Assembly (NCBI RefSeq): GCF_958450345.1
Contig: NC_088783.1
Coordinates: 13,581,701 to 13,645,700 of the forward strand
Source: Calliphora vicina
Taxonomy: Eukaryota > Arthropoda > Insecta > Diptera > Calliphoridae
Direction of reading: 5' to 3'
DNA: 64,000 bases
The position numbers were made by a program, and so were the translations under genes. The notes beneath the pieces are model-generated. The model saw only the letters and a list, made by a program, of their open reading frames with translations, had not been told where the DNA came from and ran no database searches. This document shows positions 1 through 10,203 of this stretch, in pieces (positions within the stretch are counted from its first letter, which is position 1; each line of letters opens with the position of its first letter).

Positions 1-440
1 ACCACACACAAACACAACAACAACAAAAAAGTAAACAAACAAAAAAACTTTAAGTATGTCCAAGCCATATTAAATGTCAAAAGTTGTAAGCCAAACACAG
101 TTTGCAGAGATTTAAAGGAGCTTTTTTGGATTGGATGGCAAAATTTTGACACTCAGTTAAAAACTTATATGGATTTCATGTTACACTAGTGAAATGTTAT
201 TGTATAAAACATTAGAAATTGTGAGAAAGAGAAATAACAAATTTTATAACAATCAGTTCTTGAAATTTATTTAAAATTAAAGGATTCTTGACTCAAGACA
301 GAGAAAAACAGAGATGTTTTTCTAAAAGTGAGCATAGTAACCAGGAATAGAAAGGACCATCTGCAAGAGCAGAACTTACATAATGTTTAAAACTGTCAAA
401 AATACTTTCTGAATTGTCTGTGTATGCAATTATTCAATAA
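1..440. other. AT-rich non-coding DNA
   Basis: No open frame with coding character, repeat boundary or RNA gene is visible before the TIR element that begins at 441. Confidence 0.6.
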
Positions 441-1060
441 CACAGTACAACACGAAAAAAGTAACCATATACGGACACCACAACGTAATTAAAGACCAAA
501 AAAAGACCCGTGTCTCCCAGTTTTGCCCAAAGTCATGTAATTTGTTTATGGGCCCCCAAAGATTTGGGGCCTCGGTGTCATTTTTGCAAAAAAGTGATCA
601 TGTTCTCAGGCTCATATCTAGCAAACAGTTGGGAATTTTGATTTACTCTCTGAGGCAAAGTTTTAGTCCTTGTCATAAAGAACAAAAATTGTGAACATAT
701 AAAATCTTCAAGATCAAAATCGCAAAAAAAATTTAAAAAATTCGATTTTTTTTACCTTTTATCCTCTGTTCAAGTCCATAGGTAGCAAACCGTTCAAAAT
801 TCAAGGAAACAATCAACTACAAAAATGTACCTAAGATCTCAGTAAACCACTTTCTGGAACATATGAACTTTCTAGAAATGATTCTTAATACCGTTTAGGT
901 AGGCCAATATAAGTTAGTAATAAAACAAAACTAAAGGAATTAAGTATTTTGGGCCATAAACTACTAAATTTTTATAAACTAAAGCATACTTTTAGGCAGC
1001 TATACAAAATTTATTTCGAATTTTTTTAAGTTTTTTGCGATTTTAATGCTAATTTTAAAC
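441..1060 (+). repeat. TIR element with invertible inner block, copy 1
   Basis: This non-coding element begins with CACAGTACAACAC at 441-453. The same 13 bases occur in reverse complement at the right edge of a second copy (47039-47051), so they are likely the terminal inverted repeat. An outer block (about 461-715) is collinear with copy 2. The inner block (about 731-1030) is reversed relative to copy 2 and is bounded by inverted repeats around AAAATCGCAAAAAA (716-729 and 1031-1044). The right-hand TIR of this copy is not recognisable, so the 3' edge is approximate. No transposase is present. It is probably a MITE or a deletion derivative; the superfamily was not identified. Confidence 0.6.
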
Positions 1061-1080
1061 TCAATCAACATTCTCCAATC

Positions 1081-1134
1081 CATTTGGTCATAAAAAGGAA
1101 AACAAGTAACTGTTTTCCTTTTTATGACCAAATG
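1081..1134. repeat. Perfect 24-bp hairpin
   Basis: CATTTGGTCATAAAAAGGAA begins a 24-base arm (1081-1104). It is repeated exactly in reverse complement at 1111-1134, with the 6-base loop AGTAAC between. The hairpin lies just outside the right edge of the TIR element at 441-1060 and may be part of its lost end or a tiny foldback insertion. Confidence 0.85.
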
Positions 1135-2907
1135 TTTTAAACAATTTTTAGTCAATTAGAACATTGCTCATTTAACTATTAAACATTTACTACTTTATCA
1201 CATTTAAGAAAATGTTAATTATGAATTCAGTTCATAAATAACACAAGAAAAATATGTATATTTATATGCTGATTAAAATTAAAACTTTAATCTTTAGTTA
1301 AGCTTACAACTTTTATCAAAAGCTTTTTACCTGCAAAACAAACCAAAAAAATCCCCAGAAAAACTATAATCTCACTATCTATCTCTTAACTAAATTATGT
1401 TTTACAGAGACACAAACAATTTTAATATTAGAAATTGAAAATTTATTTAAGCTATCTCTTATATTTAATGTCCTTAGCACATAAATGTAACTAGAAGAAA
1501 GTTTTAGTCTTTATTTTTTTTTTGCAAACTTTTGCTTTGACAAAAAACGCGTTTTTTTAAGTTCCTGACAAAAACTAAAATTATATTATAATAAAATAAA
1601 ATGAAATCTAGATATAAATAAACTAGAAAGTAAGTAGAAATAAAATTATCACAAACTAAATATAAAATATATAAGATGACTTTTAAAATAAAAGATTTTA
1701 ACTAACGTGCTCTGAACTAAAGTAAAACAGAATGAAAAAATAAAAACAAAAAAGGCACACACTCGTAAAAGTTTATTTGATAGTATTTTTCGCATAGAGC
1801 TGTTCCAATTTTCTTGCCAGTTCTTTTCACCATTTAATAACACATCTATAAAATGTTGCCTGCAACGCGCAAACGAAAGTTCAAACAATGGCAGCTAGCT
1901 AACCAAACCTGATGCATTTACTCTATAAACTCTCTAGTTTTCAACCAGCATTGTTATTTTAGTTTTCGTTCTTTTTTGGTGGAGCGAAATTTTGCTAAAA
2001 TAACAAAGCCATATATAAAGTACCCGTAAAAAGGTTAAAAAAAGATGATGATGATAAAGAACAAGGGTGGTAAAAATTTTATATCCAGAAAATCATAAAA
2101 TATTCATGCCAATTACAAGCCGCGAAAAAATGAACTCAAACACATACATCCAAACAAACCAACAGACAAAAGTTTTGTTGGCTGAAAAAAATCATAAAAA
2201 AAATTAAAATAAAGGAAATAGAAAAAGTATATATATGTACGAGTATGTACAACTAAAGTTGCATTAAAATATAAAAAAAAAATCCTTAAAAATCTAGCAT
2301 ATTTTGGCTACTAAAAACTACAATGGTGCTAAAAATAGCACAAAGTTTTAAGAATGGATCTGGATTCTTATTAAAAGAAAAGTGACCTGCTAAATTTGTT
2401 GTGTTGTTTACTGGCATAAACATAAAATTGTACGAAATTATAGTGTACTAACTTCACTAAAAATGAATTTAAGAATGGAGTTTGTTTATTTTGTAAATTT
2501 TAAGTAGACACTACAAAAACATTGTTCTTAAGTATTTGTTACTCGTTACATATTCTTGTGTTTTTTTTTATTTTTTTCAAAACAATAACATCCAACAACT
2601 GACAGACAGACAAAGAGAGCGAGAAACAAACTTAACAAACTTTATTTAGTTTGGTTTATTATTTACAAGAAAACGTAATAAACTTGTGTCAGCTACATTT
2701 TTACAAAGGAGTCATTCGTACCAGCAAAGTACGTAAGTATGTATTTATGTACATCTTACTTTTACAAATTAAAACGCATTTGGGGCAGAGATTGAAAGTA
2801 GTGAAATGTTTGAAATTTGTTAAGAATACAAATATGTACTGAGTTTTCGATACTTTTCAAAAATGAGTAACTATACTATATTGTAGCAGTACACAAACAT
2901 TACCCTA
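1135..2907. other. AT-rich non-coding stretch
   Basis: Homopolymer-rich intergenic or intronic sequence. Short frames here lack codon structure and recognisable motifs. No repeat boundary was found. Confidence 0.5.
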
Positions 2908-3306
2908 ACAGTACTTACGTATGTGCTCTTTGTAGTGCTGAGAGAATTCAATTGGTTATTTTATACACCTAAGTGTCTCTAAGTATTTGTACAAACTGGT
3001 TTTAAACAATTTGTGTTAATATAATTCTCATACAGTTTATTTTATTTTTGTTTACGTATACTGGCATCTTATGTAAACTAGCGTGAAGACAATTGTCATT
3101 TAAGTGTCTCTAAGTAATCTAGAGTGTAGTCACTTTAAACGTTTATTTTGTAATGCACTTTAGAAAGTAAGTAGTTATTTTATTCATCAGAAATTACCGG
3201 AAGAAGGTTTGTTTACAAGCAATCGGTTATTGGACTGTATTTTTAACTGACCATTTGAGGTTAACTAGCTTCCGCTTAGCACCCGTACATGTTAAAATAC
3301 CTACAG
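2908..3306 (+). mobile_element. CCCAGCAG-family element, end-truncated copy
   Basis: The sequence from TATGTGCTCTTTGTAG through TCTAAGTAATCTAGAGTG, the block TTTACAAGCAATCGGTTATT and CTTCCGCTTAGCACCC matches in order the interior of the elements at 10204-11779 (same strand) and 62465-63252 (opposite strand). The CCCAGCAGTT ends seen in those copies are missing here, so this is a decayed fragment. It is non-coding and was presumably mobilised in trans. Confidence 0.65.
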
Positions 3307-3504
3307 ATAGCCTCAAAAGTGAGTAAACACCACAAATTATTTCATTTTTTTTTTAAGATAATGAAAATCCTAAAATTATATTCTAAAAACCGGTTTTCGA
3401 ATAATTCGAAAAAGCATAATTTTTAAAAACCGGTTTTTGGTTTTTTCTATCAAAATCCGGTTTGACTAACCGGTTTTTAGCATTTTTTGTCAATTTAAGA
3501 ATAG

Positions 3505-4055
3505 TGGTAAAGTATATATATTCTGGATTGTTATAGATAGCGAAGTCGATATAGCCATGTCCTTCTGTATGTTGAAATCAACATTCCGTAGCCCCCAAAT
3601 AACTTACATATATGATTCATACATATATATATCGGGAATTCTTCCGGCTCGGTTGCAAAATCGGCCCACAAATGGCTGAGATATAAGGAATAAAACGGGA
3701 CAACCTCGACTTTTGTCCTATTTTAGATATATATATCTGGATTACTAAGTCATTAATATAGACAATATGGATATCTAATGATAGATATTTCAAATTCCAT
3801 TGCAACGATGTATATAAGGCTATAGTCAGATGAAGCTACATTGGGTTAAAATAGGGCAAAATATTTTTTTGATTTTTTTTTCATCAAAAAAAGTTTTTTT
3901 TTCATAAATTATTTTTCCCCAAAAAAGATTTTTTAAAAATAAAAATTAAAAAAAAATTTGGAAAAAAACTTTTTTAACAATTTTTTGTTAAAAAAATTTA
4001 AAAAAAATTAATTTTGTTTAAATAAAAATATTTTGAAGTATAATTTGGTGAAGGG
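3505..4055 (+). mobile_element. HINE/DINE-1-like element, left arm of inverted pair
   Basis: It matches the core shared by all HINE copies here: AAAGTATATATATTCTGG, then ATAGATAGCG, GCCATGTCC, a short GTCT-like tract, TGAAATCA, AATGGCTGAGATATAAGG, AGACAATATGGATATCTAAT, an A/T-only tract, and ATAATTTGGTGAAGGG near the 3' end. The hairpin 5' end and the GATTCGGC hairpin 3' end are lost. The order of parts resembles dipteran DINE-1/mini-me elements, which are non-autonomous Helentron relatives. The copy is old and has an unexpanded microsatellite. Confidence 0.6.
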
Positions 4056-4169
4056 ATTAAATTTTTAAAAAAATATTCGATTTTGTCGAATAATTCCAGA
4101 CAATAAAACGGGTTTGTCGATTAACTCGAAAACCGTCCTTATGTAAAAACCGGAAAACAATCTTATATG

Positions 4170-4645
4170 CCGAAAAGAATTTATGACAAAAAAATTTGTT
4201 TGATGAAAAAAAAAATTCGGGTTAAAAATTATTTTTCCCGATTTTGACCCATTGTAGGTCCAACTTTCTATAGTCTTATATACATCGTTGCAATGGACTT
4301 TCAAATATCTATCATTAGATATCCATATTGTCTATATTAATGACTTAGTAATCCATATATAGGTAAAAAATCGAGGTTGTCCCGGTTTTTCCCTTATATC
4401 TCAGCCATTTATGGGCCGTTTTTGCAACCGAGTCGAAAGAATTCCTGAATTGAAACATGTATGTTATTTGGGGGCTACGGAAAGTTGATTTCAACATACA
4501 GACGGACATGGCTATATCGACTTCGCTATCTATAACGATTCAGAATATGTATATGTACTTTGTGGGGTCGCAAATGAAAAATATAGACATTACAAACCGA
4601 ATGACAAACTTATATTTACCCTTGCCACTCATGGTGAAGGGTATA
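4170..4645 (-). mobile_element. HINE/DINE-1-like element, right arm of inverted pair
   Basis: Read on the minus strand this is the same element as 3505-4055, starting at the 5' end CCTTCACCATG-like sequence near 4645. The two copies are tail to tail with roughly 100 bases between them, giving inverted arms of about 500 bases. The GTCY region is short (ACAGACGGACATGG on the plus strand). A mariner fragment abuts the 5' end, suggesting the HINE inserted into a mariner or joined it by deletion. Confidence 0.6.
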
Positions 4646-4960
4646 ATAAAAGAAGATATTTAATGGGAAGTGATTGGGAGGTTTTGTCTCACCCTCTTTA
4701 TAGTCCAGATCGTTCCCCGTCCGAATATTATTTGTTTCGGTCGATGCAGAACACTTTATTTGGGATACTTTTCACTTCAGAACGAAGTATTCGAAATTGG
4801 CTTGATTCGTTCTTGGCCTCAAAAGATGAGCAGTTCTTTTGGTTCGGAATTCATATGTTGCCAGAAATATTAGAAAAGTTTGTAGCTAACAATGGCCAAT
4901 ACTTTGAATAAATTCATATTGTACAAATGTTTTAAAATAGAATATATATACATTTGAAAT
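4646..4960 (+). pseudogene. mariner transposase, C-terminal fragment
   Basis: An 82-residue frame (4663-4911) encodes the last quarter of a mariner transposase. YSPDRSPSEYYLF corresponds to the region carrying the third catalytic aspartate of mariner (YSPDLAPSDYxLF), but the D is replaced by E here. It is followed by ASKDEQFFWFGIHMLPE near the C-terminus. The 3' flank TTGTACAAATGTTTTAAAATA matches the 3' flank of the other mariner copies in the window. The N-terminus and the first two catalytic aspartates are absent, so it is a dead fragment. Confidence 0.85.
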
Positions 4961-7469
4961 CAAATGTATTATTTATTCTTCGAAATGTTTCTTACCTCGA
5001 GAACCCCTCATGGTCTGACTCTGACTGTTTTGTGTGTTGTTAACTACACAATAGCTTATAATTAAGGAAAGTATGTACATATTTTAAAAATGAAAGATAT
5101 ATTTTTTGAAATATCCTGTGTTCAGGGATAATTCTTGTTTTCATAAGAAAATAATTTTTACGAATATAATATAAATATAATGGCCTTGTTTCAATATATT
5201 TATCGGTTAATTAGTTATGAACAATTCAAATTGAGCGATTTGATACCATTCTTATATAAAATGTTAACTTTGAACCTCGATAGAATCCAAACCATAATAA
5301 ATCTTAGGGAACTTCAAATTTCGTAATACCACAGTTCCAAATCTCAACAAATTTGGAAGTGGTAAATTACGATACAATTTGTTTTCCTCCCTGTTATATG
5401 CAACTTGTGTAGTTGTTGTTGTTGTTGCAAAAAGTGCATACGAAATGCAAGCTTTGAAAATTTGTATTAAAGACACTCAACGATCTTCTTATGCGACATA
5501 AAACAGACAATAGTCTTATAATTTTTACTAATTAATGTTACCGAGAAAATGTACTGTAAAAATATTTGTTTCCTTCTATTATACTACAATATAACTATAA
5601 CATTTTATATTTAAATAAATTGTTTTATGCAGTTTTTTGTCACTTTTTTGTTCACATGCGAAAGAAAAAGTTTTAATGAAAATATGTTCTACTCACTTAA
5701 TCTCAATTACATTTCAAGTGTTGAGGCATTATTGTTGTTCATGTTCATGTTGTCAACGTTAATTCCCAATTTGCCACACACACTCACACACAGATATAAA
5801 ATAAACAAACTCACACCATCACAGCTGCTATTTCCATTGTAAGTATGAATCTGTATGTGAAGGAAAAAAAAATACACAACTACTAAACGCATTACCACCT
5901 CTATAATGCAGCCAACTTGGGCCAATATTAGTGCTATTACAATCCAACAAACTCACCCACCACAAACATTTGCTTGCCACAAGCTTAAGGCATCTCAATA
6001 TTAGCAATACCACAAACTCTTACTACGATTCCTTACATACACAAACGTACCTAGCAATACATACATACATACATAGTTGTATGTATATATGTATATAGAT
6101 TTGTATGTGCTTAAGTATATACAATATTTTAGCTGTACAATAGTAAAAAAGTTTTCTAATCAAATTAACAGCAAATCCACGTACAATTCTCAGTAAACTC
6201 TTCCTCTCTATGTACTTTACGTTTATGTACGAGCGCAATATCCCAAAGGCAATCGAGTACCGTACTTACAACATACATACCACTTGCCAAGTACTACTTT
6301 TGTGGTAAAATACCCAAAACTAGAAGAGGCAGTACAGAGAAACGGCAGCAGTCTGAAGAAGAAGTAGCAATAGCAGTAGTTCTTGCAGCAGCAGCAGCAT
6401 TAGTATTTAGTTAGTAGTAGAAGTAGCTGGTTTTTATTTTTTATTTTTGTTGAATACTTAAGAGTTTGTTGTAGAAAAAAATAACCTGCAAAAAAAGAAC
6501 TGTGTGCATAGATTTCTTGGTGCTACTTGTTGTAGTTTCCACTACTACTGCCACTGCTGCTGTTTGCACAACAACTAAGTTCGAGTACCAAGTATTTGGC
6601 AACAATGAGTGCAAATTATATCAAAGTCAATTACTTGAATAGTATTGTTCTCTACATTCAAACATACAAATTTATATTTACTGGCATTTGTATAAATTCT
6701 TTTTTATTATTTGCACAAACTAAATTTTCTAACTCCAGTCTATTTATTTCCAAATACGAATTCACACAATTTGACCGGGTTTACTTTTTTTCTATATTAA
6801 ACTCTTTACTTGTTACTAAGTACTTACTAATAGTAAAAGTATGTATGTATTTTGTGCAAGTATGATAAATATTACAAGCAAACAAAGTAAAAAACTAGCA
6901 AAAACTATTACAAAACTTGCAAAAAGAGAAATTGAAATAATTGAAAATAGAGAAAAAAATAAAAATAAACTGGAAATTATCGTAAATTGTTAAAGAAAAA
7001 TTGAAAAAATTAAGCAAAATGAAATTAATTGTAAGAAATGTTTGGTTCTGTTTGTCGAATGTGAAGTAATTCTTAAAATATGTTAAATGTACATGTTCAA
7101 ATGTGTATACACTAAGAGAATTTGGAATGCAAATTGATTAAGACTTTAAGGGGGAATTAAAATACTAGTTTCCAATCTTCTATTTGTGCCGAAATCTGAA
7201 TTACACAAACTGCTACATAGTTGGACAGAAAGTTCAAGGTTTAGATGTCAAACTGAGAATTCAAATGTTAACCGATTTGCCTATAAGGTTCATTTATATA
7301 TATTTTCTAATTTTTGAAGAAATATATGTATTAAATATTCTTAACAAAAGTTTATTTGAATCTCAAATTATCTTTGTAAAAGCAAAACTTCAAAACATGA
7401 GGAGAGGGGAAACGACGCAGAATTGGTCCAGTGATTGGCTCCTCAAGGATATATTCCAGTGCTAGTCTT
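4961..7469. other. AT-rich non-coding stretch with simple repeats
   Basis: No supported gene. Short simple repeats are visible: CATA/TATG runs near 6058-6100 and CAG/TAG trinucleotide runs near 6362-6425. The small open frames are low-complexity and lack family motifs. Confidence 0.5.
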
Positions 7470-8012
7470 TAGAATAAGACCCAGTGTTTATTATAATACT
7501 TAATATAAGTCTTTGGTATAAAATGTAGTCTGTAGAATACGTCTTCAGTATAAGACGAAGTCTTCAGAATACGTGTTTATTATAAGACGTAGTCTTTAGT
7601 ATAAGACTTAGTCTTTAGTGTAAGACGTAGACTTTAGTATAAGACGTAGTCTTTAGGATAAGATGTAGTCTTTAGTATAAGACGTAGTCTTTAGTATAAG
7701 ACGTAGTCTTTAGTATAAGACGTAGTCTTTAGGATAAGATGTAGTCTTTAGTATAAGACGTAGTCTGTAGTATAAGACGTAGTCTGTAGTATAAGACGTA
7801 GTCTGTTGTATAAGACGTAGTCTGTAGTATAAGACGTAGTCTGTAGCATAAGACGTAGTCTTTAGTATAAGACGTAGTCTTTAGTATAAGACGTAGTCTT
7901 TAGTATAAGACGTAGTCTTTAGTATAAGACGTAGTCTTTAGTATAAGACGTAGTCTTTAGTATAAGACGTAGTCTTTAGTATAAGACGTAGTCTTTAGTA
8001 TAAGACGCAGTT
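7470..8012. repeat. 19-bp minisatellite array 1
   Basis: Tandem copies of the 19-base unit GTCTTTAGTATAAGACGTA. The left part (7470-7590) is degenerate. From about 7594 there are some 21-22 clear units. Variants are clustered: a block with CTGTAG replaces CTTTAG near 7765-7855, and the AGGATAAGATG variant recurs about four units apart, which points to duplication of multi-unit blocks. Each junction contains AAGAC-GTA-GTCTT, a short inverted repeat. Confidence 0.95.
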
Positions 8013-8200
8013 ATAATGCATATTTTAAGTCATAAAATTCTGAAGGAATTTTAAAATAATTTAAACGTTTCATCAAACTACCCAGGCAGAAAAAGACTTT
8101 CAGTACGACGTCATTCAGATGTTAGCCAAAGTATAGCAACATAGTTTCAATATCGTTACAACAAAAATATGACGTATATTGTTTTTCGCGTGCTGTGGTG

Positions 8201-8301
8201 CAACTGCAACTGACATCTACGCAATGGCGAAACAAAATTAACCCAATCAGTGCGTTAACAACACGACTACTCTGAATGCATGTAGCTGTCAGTTGCAGTT
8301 G
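8201..8301. repeat. Inverted repeat, 22-24 base arms
   Basis: CAACTGCAACTGACATCTAC (8201-8220) pairs with GTAGCTGTCAGTTGCAGTTG (8282-8301) across a spacer of about 60 bases, with few mismatches. The segment is less AT-rich than its surroundings. It could be a worn MITE or a hairpin transcript; nothing decides between these. Confidence 0.6.
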
Positions 8302-9350
8302 AAGCACAAGTATTGTATGCGTTGGTGCTTTTAGTGTTTTATTATTAAATAATATATGGGAGAGTCGTTATTTTGTATTTACATTATTGTAGTGGATTAA
8401 ATATTTTTAATATTCGTTACATTTTAAATTAAACTATTTCATAACTATAAGTAGATAATGTTGGTCTGCTTTCAAAAATAATTGATTTTTGATTTAGTTT
8501 TTTTTTGGTTTTACAATTCATAGCAAAAATATTTAAGTTTAGATGGAGCCAACTGTATTTTAAATATTATAAACTAAAATCTCAACACTTTTGCCAAAAA
8601 TGTTAACCAAATATTGGTAAAAATCTGTTTCCAAGAAAAAAAATAACTCTTATTTAAAATAAATACAGATTTATGTATTTAAGCAAATAAAAATTGCCCA
8701 GTTAACCAGTATGAGAGAAATTTATGAAGTGTTTAAGTTTTGTTAGATGTTTTATTTATTTAAAGCATTTTGTGATAAAACTAATATTTGAAATAACAAA
8801 AATAAAATCCAAGTACATACTTAGAGAGAACATTTGCACTTAAAATGTTCTATTTAAAACCAAAAAACAAAGTTGTGAATTGTACTTGTGTTTTAAAGTT
8901 TAAAGTGATTCTAGACAATTAAATACAAACAGAAGGCAGACACAATTAAAGGAGAGACATGAAGGATGTTCATTTTGAATTGTAAACTTATATAATGGCT
9001 TTCATTAATGTTATAAACTCAAATAATGAATATTTGTATTATTGTAAGTTAAAGAGGAAAAGTTTGAAAACAAGTTTTTCGTTTAAAAAAAAAACTGAAG
9101 GTGATTTGAGTGAATGTCATCACAGTTTTGGAGATATGGGATTTAAATGAACTTTTCATTAGGTAAATGACAATGAAACTAACAAAGAAGAGAAATTCTA
9201 TAATAATTCTATAATAATAAAATTTTAGATAAATATTTATATAGATATTTTATAAAGGGTGAAACATGTCCTTGTTACAACAATGTAAGCAATGAAATTG
9301 ACAAAAGATCAGTAAAAATCAAAAGTATCCACTTTTTACTTCATCGAAAT
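8302..9350. other. AT-rich spacer between minisatellite arrays
   Basis: Non-coding, with no recognised repeat ends. Confidence 0.5.
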
Positions 9351-9945
9351 GTTGTATAAGACGTTGTTTTAGTATAAAAATAGTCTTTAGTGTAAAAGTA
9401 GTTTTTATTATAAAATTAGTATTTAGTATAAAATAAGTTTTTAATATAACCGTATATCTTCTTCGTTTTGGTATAAACGAAGAATTTATTAGTTGGTATA
9501 AGACGTAGTCTTTAGTATAAGACGTAGTCTTTAGTATAAGACGTAGTCTTTAGTATAAGACGTAGTCTTTAGTATAAGACGTAGTCTTTAGTATAAGACG
9601 TAGTCTTTAGTATAAGACGTAGTCTTTAGTATAAGACGTAGTCTTTAGTATAAGACGTAGTCTTTAGTATAAGACGTAGTCTTTTGTATAAGACGTAGTC
9701 TTTAGTATAAGACGTAGTCTTTAGTATAAGACGTAGTCTTTAGTATAAGACGTAGTCTTTAGTATAAGACGTAGTCTTTAGTATAAGACGTAGTCTTTAG
9801 TATAAGACGTAGTCTTTAGTATAAGACGTAGTCTTTAGTATAAGACGTAGTCTTTAGTATAAGACGTAGTCTTTAGTATAAGACGTAGTCTTTAGTATAA
9901 GACGTAGTATAAGACATAGTCTTTAGTATAAGTCGTATATTAAAA
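9351..9945. repeat. 19-bp minisatellite array 2
   Basis: The same unit as the array at 7470-8012. About seven decayed units (9351-9494) lead into roughly 23 nearly identical copies of GTCTTTAGTATAAGACGTA (9495-9945). One unit reads CTTTTGTATA. It is more homogeneous than array 1, implying more recent expansion or homogenisation. Direction and unit phase are the same in both arrays. Confidence 0.95.
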
Positions 9946-10035
9946 CAAACATCAAGTTTCTTAGCATTCTTGTAAAGAAATTTACTAAACAGTTATGATA
10001 AACAAATAATTTCAAACAAATAACTATTCCAGTTA

Positions 10036-10142
10036 GGGCCATTATTACAACTTGCCTTTATAGTTAAAGTTAACTTTAAGGGTTACTTTTTCTATTGCTT
10101 AAAGTTACCTTTAACTATAAATGCAAGTTGTAATAATGGCCC
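10036..10142. mobile_element. PIF/Harbinger-type MITE, 107 bp
   Basis: The arms are 45 bases long starting GGGCCATTATTACAACTTGC, with only two mismatches between them and a spacer of under 20 bases. The element is flanked on both sides by TTA (10033-10035 and 10143-10145). A TTA/TAA target duplication with a GGGCC end is typical of PIF/Harbinger MITEs such as Tourist. It has no coding capacity and would fold into one long hairpin if transcribed. Confidence 0.8.
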
Positions 10143-10203
10143 TTAGAAAATCTATTTTTGCTGTATTGGATATAATAATATTTTTTCAATTGGCAAAACA
10201 TAA

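Noticed and set aside
7470..9945. CRISPR-like array
   Set aside because: The 19-base units are contiguous with no unique spacers, and the organism is a eukaryote. It is a minisatellite.
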